Of a stretch of DNA of 14,991 bases, positions 14,038-14,991 are shown piece after piece. The first letter of the stretch is position 1. Every line of letters starts with the position of its first letter. The stretch is from NCBI GenBank assembly GCA_964549785.1, contig CAZJXA010000065.1:1-14991 (forward strand), read 5' to 3'. This DNA is from JBEIUO01 sp964549785 (lineage in GTDB: Bacteria > Planctomycetota > Phycisphaerae > Phycisphaerales > UBA1924). The notes beneath the pieces are model-generated. The model did not search any database and was not told the origin of the DNA. It was given only the letters and a program-made list of their open reading frames with translations. A program made the translations under genes and the position numbers.

Positions 14038-14402
14038 ACACGTTCGACGACGACATCCGCACCGCAATGCAGACCGATGACGCCTCGCTTCAGAACGCGG
14101 GAGACGAGGGAATGATCCAGCAGGTCGCCGCGACGTTCCACGGCCGCATGCGGCGGTGGATCCTCATCACGTGGGCCGCCTCGCTCTTCTGGGTCGGTGT
14201 GGCTGCCTGGGCGGCCACCGCGTTCTTCCGCGCCAACGACACGCGAGATTGGATCATGTACGCGTGCGTGTTCCTGTTCGCAGGCATGGCCACGGCCATG
14301 CTCAAGATGTGGTACCTGATGGAGATGAACCGCAACACCCACACCAGAGAGATCAAGCGCGTGGAACTGCAGTTGGCCCGGCTCGCGGAGAAGGTGAAGT
14401 AG
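14034..14402 (+). CDS. DUF6768-like two-helix membrane protein, sigma-factor partner
   Basis: This 122-residue protein has a short acidic cytoplasmic N-terminus (MNTFDDDIRTAMQTDDASL), an amphipathic stretch ending FHGRMRRW, and two transmembrane helices (about 41-64, WILITWAASLFWVGVAAW..., and 73-93, WIMYACVFLFAGMATAMLK). The highly characteristic C-terminal helix KMWYLMEMNRNTHTREIKRV and ELQLARLAEKVK follows. The last motif is what I recall for DUF6768 proteins, which are encoded next to ECF sigma genes in planctomycetes. An anti-sigma or sigma-modulating role is a reasonable inference from gene order, not proven. The ATG overlaps the sigma stop by four bases and AAGGA precedes it by about 8 bases. 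The gene is intact although its upstream partner carries a stop codon. Confidence 0.8.
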   Translation: MNTFDDDIRTAMQTDDASLQNAGDEGMIQQVAATFHGRMRRWILITWAASLFWVGVAAWAATAFFRANDTRDWIMYACVFLFAGMATAMLKMWYLMEMNRNTHTREIKRVELQLARLAEKVK

Positions 14403-14623
14403 CCTGATGTGGCAGGGGCTTGGTCACCCATGCCGCGCGGGGTAGCCGATCCCCCTGTCTTTATCGCCCCAAAGGGCGAACCAATGCCTCGAGTCACCCT
14501 CGACCCCAGCAAAGCAACGACGGCCCCGGTTCAGCAATGTTCCGGGGTCGGTTTCATTCTGCCATTCGGGTCGCCAAGCACCTACGCACCGCCGTTCGTG
14601 CCCCACACCGCACCCCCATGCGG
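14403..14623. other. Short intergenic region with hairpins
   Basis: No gene is evident. It contains a 6-bp hairpin, TCGCCC (14464-14469) with GGGCGA (14474-14479), and the larger hairpin at 14521-14550 listed separately. Confidence 0.4.
14521..14550 (+). terminator. Possible terminator of the sigma/DUF6768-like unit
   Basis: CGGCCCCGG (14521-14529) pairs with CCGGGGTCG (14542-14550), with one G-T pair, around a 12-base loop. The following GTTTCATTCT is only moderately T-rich. It lies about 120 bases after the stop at 14402. Confidence 0.45.
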
Positions 14624-14991
14624 ATGCCACCTGAGGTGACACAAGGCGATCAAGCGGGCTTCTGCCGCGGCACGCACCCGATTGCGCTATTGGCCGGCGG
14701 CAATCTGACTTTCGCGGGAACACTGAACGCGAACGCGACCGGCGGCACCGATGGCACGCCTAGCACCGGCGGAGTGGTCGGCGGCGGGGCGGGCAGCGCG
14801 CGCGACGGCGGTAACGCAAGGCTCGTGATCAAGGCCAGCGACGGTGCCGCTCCAGATGGCGCAGATCCCAACGTCCGCCTTTCCGGCGGCTTTGGCGGGA
14901 TGGGCGGCATACGCGCGGCGGATGGCAGCGGGGGCGGTGGTGGCGGTGGTGGCGGCGGCGGGGTACACGAGTTCGCCAAGGTGTTTCAGGT
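14624..14991 (+). CDS. Glycine-rich surface-type protein, start uncertain, runs off right edge
   Basis: A frame open from ATG 14624 (and from ATG 14618 or earlier) to the edge encodes GGNLTFAGTLNANATGG, then TDGTPSTGGVVGGGAGSARD, LVIKASDG, PNVRLSGGFGGMGG, and a run of eleven glycines (14930-14962) before VHEFAKVF. The alternation of short beta-type segments (NLTFAGTLNA, NARLVIKA) with Gly-rich turns is typical of repetitive extracellular or adhesin-like proteins. No signal peptide precedes it within the visible frame, so either the real start lies in another form, the gene is 5'-truncated, or the frame is a remnant. The complementary strand of the same stretch would be Pro/Ala-rich, with a run of Pro residues, and is a shadow. 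Composition and frame choice are supported by sense; function is unknown. Confidence 0.45.
   Translation, partial: MPPEVTQGDQAGFCRGTHPIALLAGGNLTFAGTLNANATGGTDGTPSTGGVVGGGAGSARDGGNARLVIKASDGAAPDGADPNVRLSGGFGGMGGIRAADGSGGGGGGGGGGGVHEFAKVFQ

Noticed and set aside
14930..14962. Glycine-codon run as a possible CRISPR or microsatellite locus
   Set aside because: It is an irregular mix of GGC, GGT and GGG codons within a Gly-rich frame, with no spacer structure.
14650..14979. Leftward Pro-rich frame with a run of prolines
   Set aside because: It is the antisense of the glycine-rich plus-strand frame; the sense strand gives the more protein-like pattern.

Overview
The window is GC-rich bacterial DNA and most likely comes from a planctomycete of the Phycisphaerae type. 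The evidence is a tandem EF-hand/dockerin-like C-terminal tail (DxDxDGDVDSDD), a CPxCGxDLxGL...CPECG zinc-ribbon tail, a DUF6677-like membrane protein, an ECF sigma/DUF6768-like pair, and a large secreted protein of a kind I associate with this class. All family assignments were made by eye; no search was run.

Layout, left to right. Positions 1-80 hold the 5' end of a leftward secreted-protein gene, with a plausible promoter behind it. A possible small two-helix membrane protein (375-701) follows, then a 979-residue secreted, glycoside-hydrolase-like protein (789-3728). Convergent to it is a leftward, translationally coupled pair of small membrane proteins (4537-3762). Rightward again come a short, extremely acidic protein (4936-5235), a conserved protein with a basic linker (5336-5920), and an apparent envelope-stress module: ECF sigma factor (6015-6743), a cysteine-free one-helix protein that looks like its anti-sigma factor (6881-7591), and a secreted PDZ/coiled-coil protein (7698-8951). 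This run ends at a strong intrinsic terminator (9036-9069). A leftward CPBP-family intramembrane protease (10681-9119) converges on that terminator.

Next is the ribosomal protein operon rplM-rpsI (11064-12089), closed by its own terminator. A mirror-image terminator beside it serves a leftward gene remnant that ends in the dockerin-like tail.

The stretch from about 12,298 to 13,473 looks decayed. Two divergent gene remnants, both missing their 5' parts, meet near 12,700, followed by about 450 bases with no convincing gene. After this comes a second ECF sigma gene (13474-14037), interrupted by an in-frame TAG at codon 18. It overlaps by 4 bases an intact DUF6768-like two-helix membrane protein gene (14034-14402). 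The window ends inside a glycine-rich reading frame whose start is uncertain.

The two sigma-factor modules are the regulatory core. The first couples an ECF sigma factor to a membrane regulator and a periplasmic PDZ protein. The second appears disabled or recoded by the amber codon. I see no CRISPR array, rRNA, tRNA, insertion sequence or phage gene.
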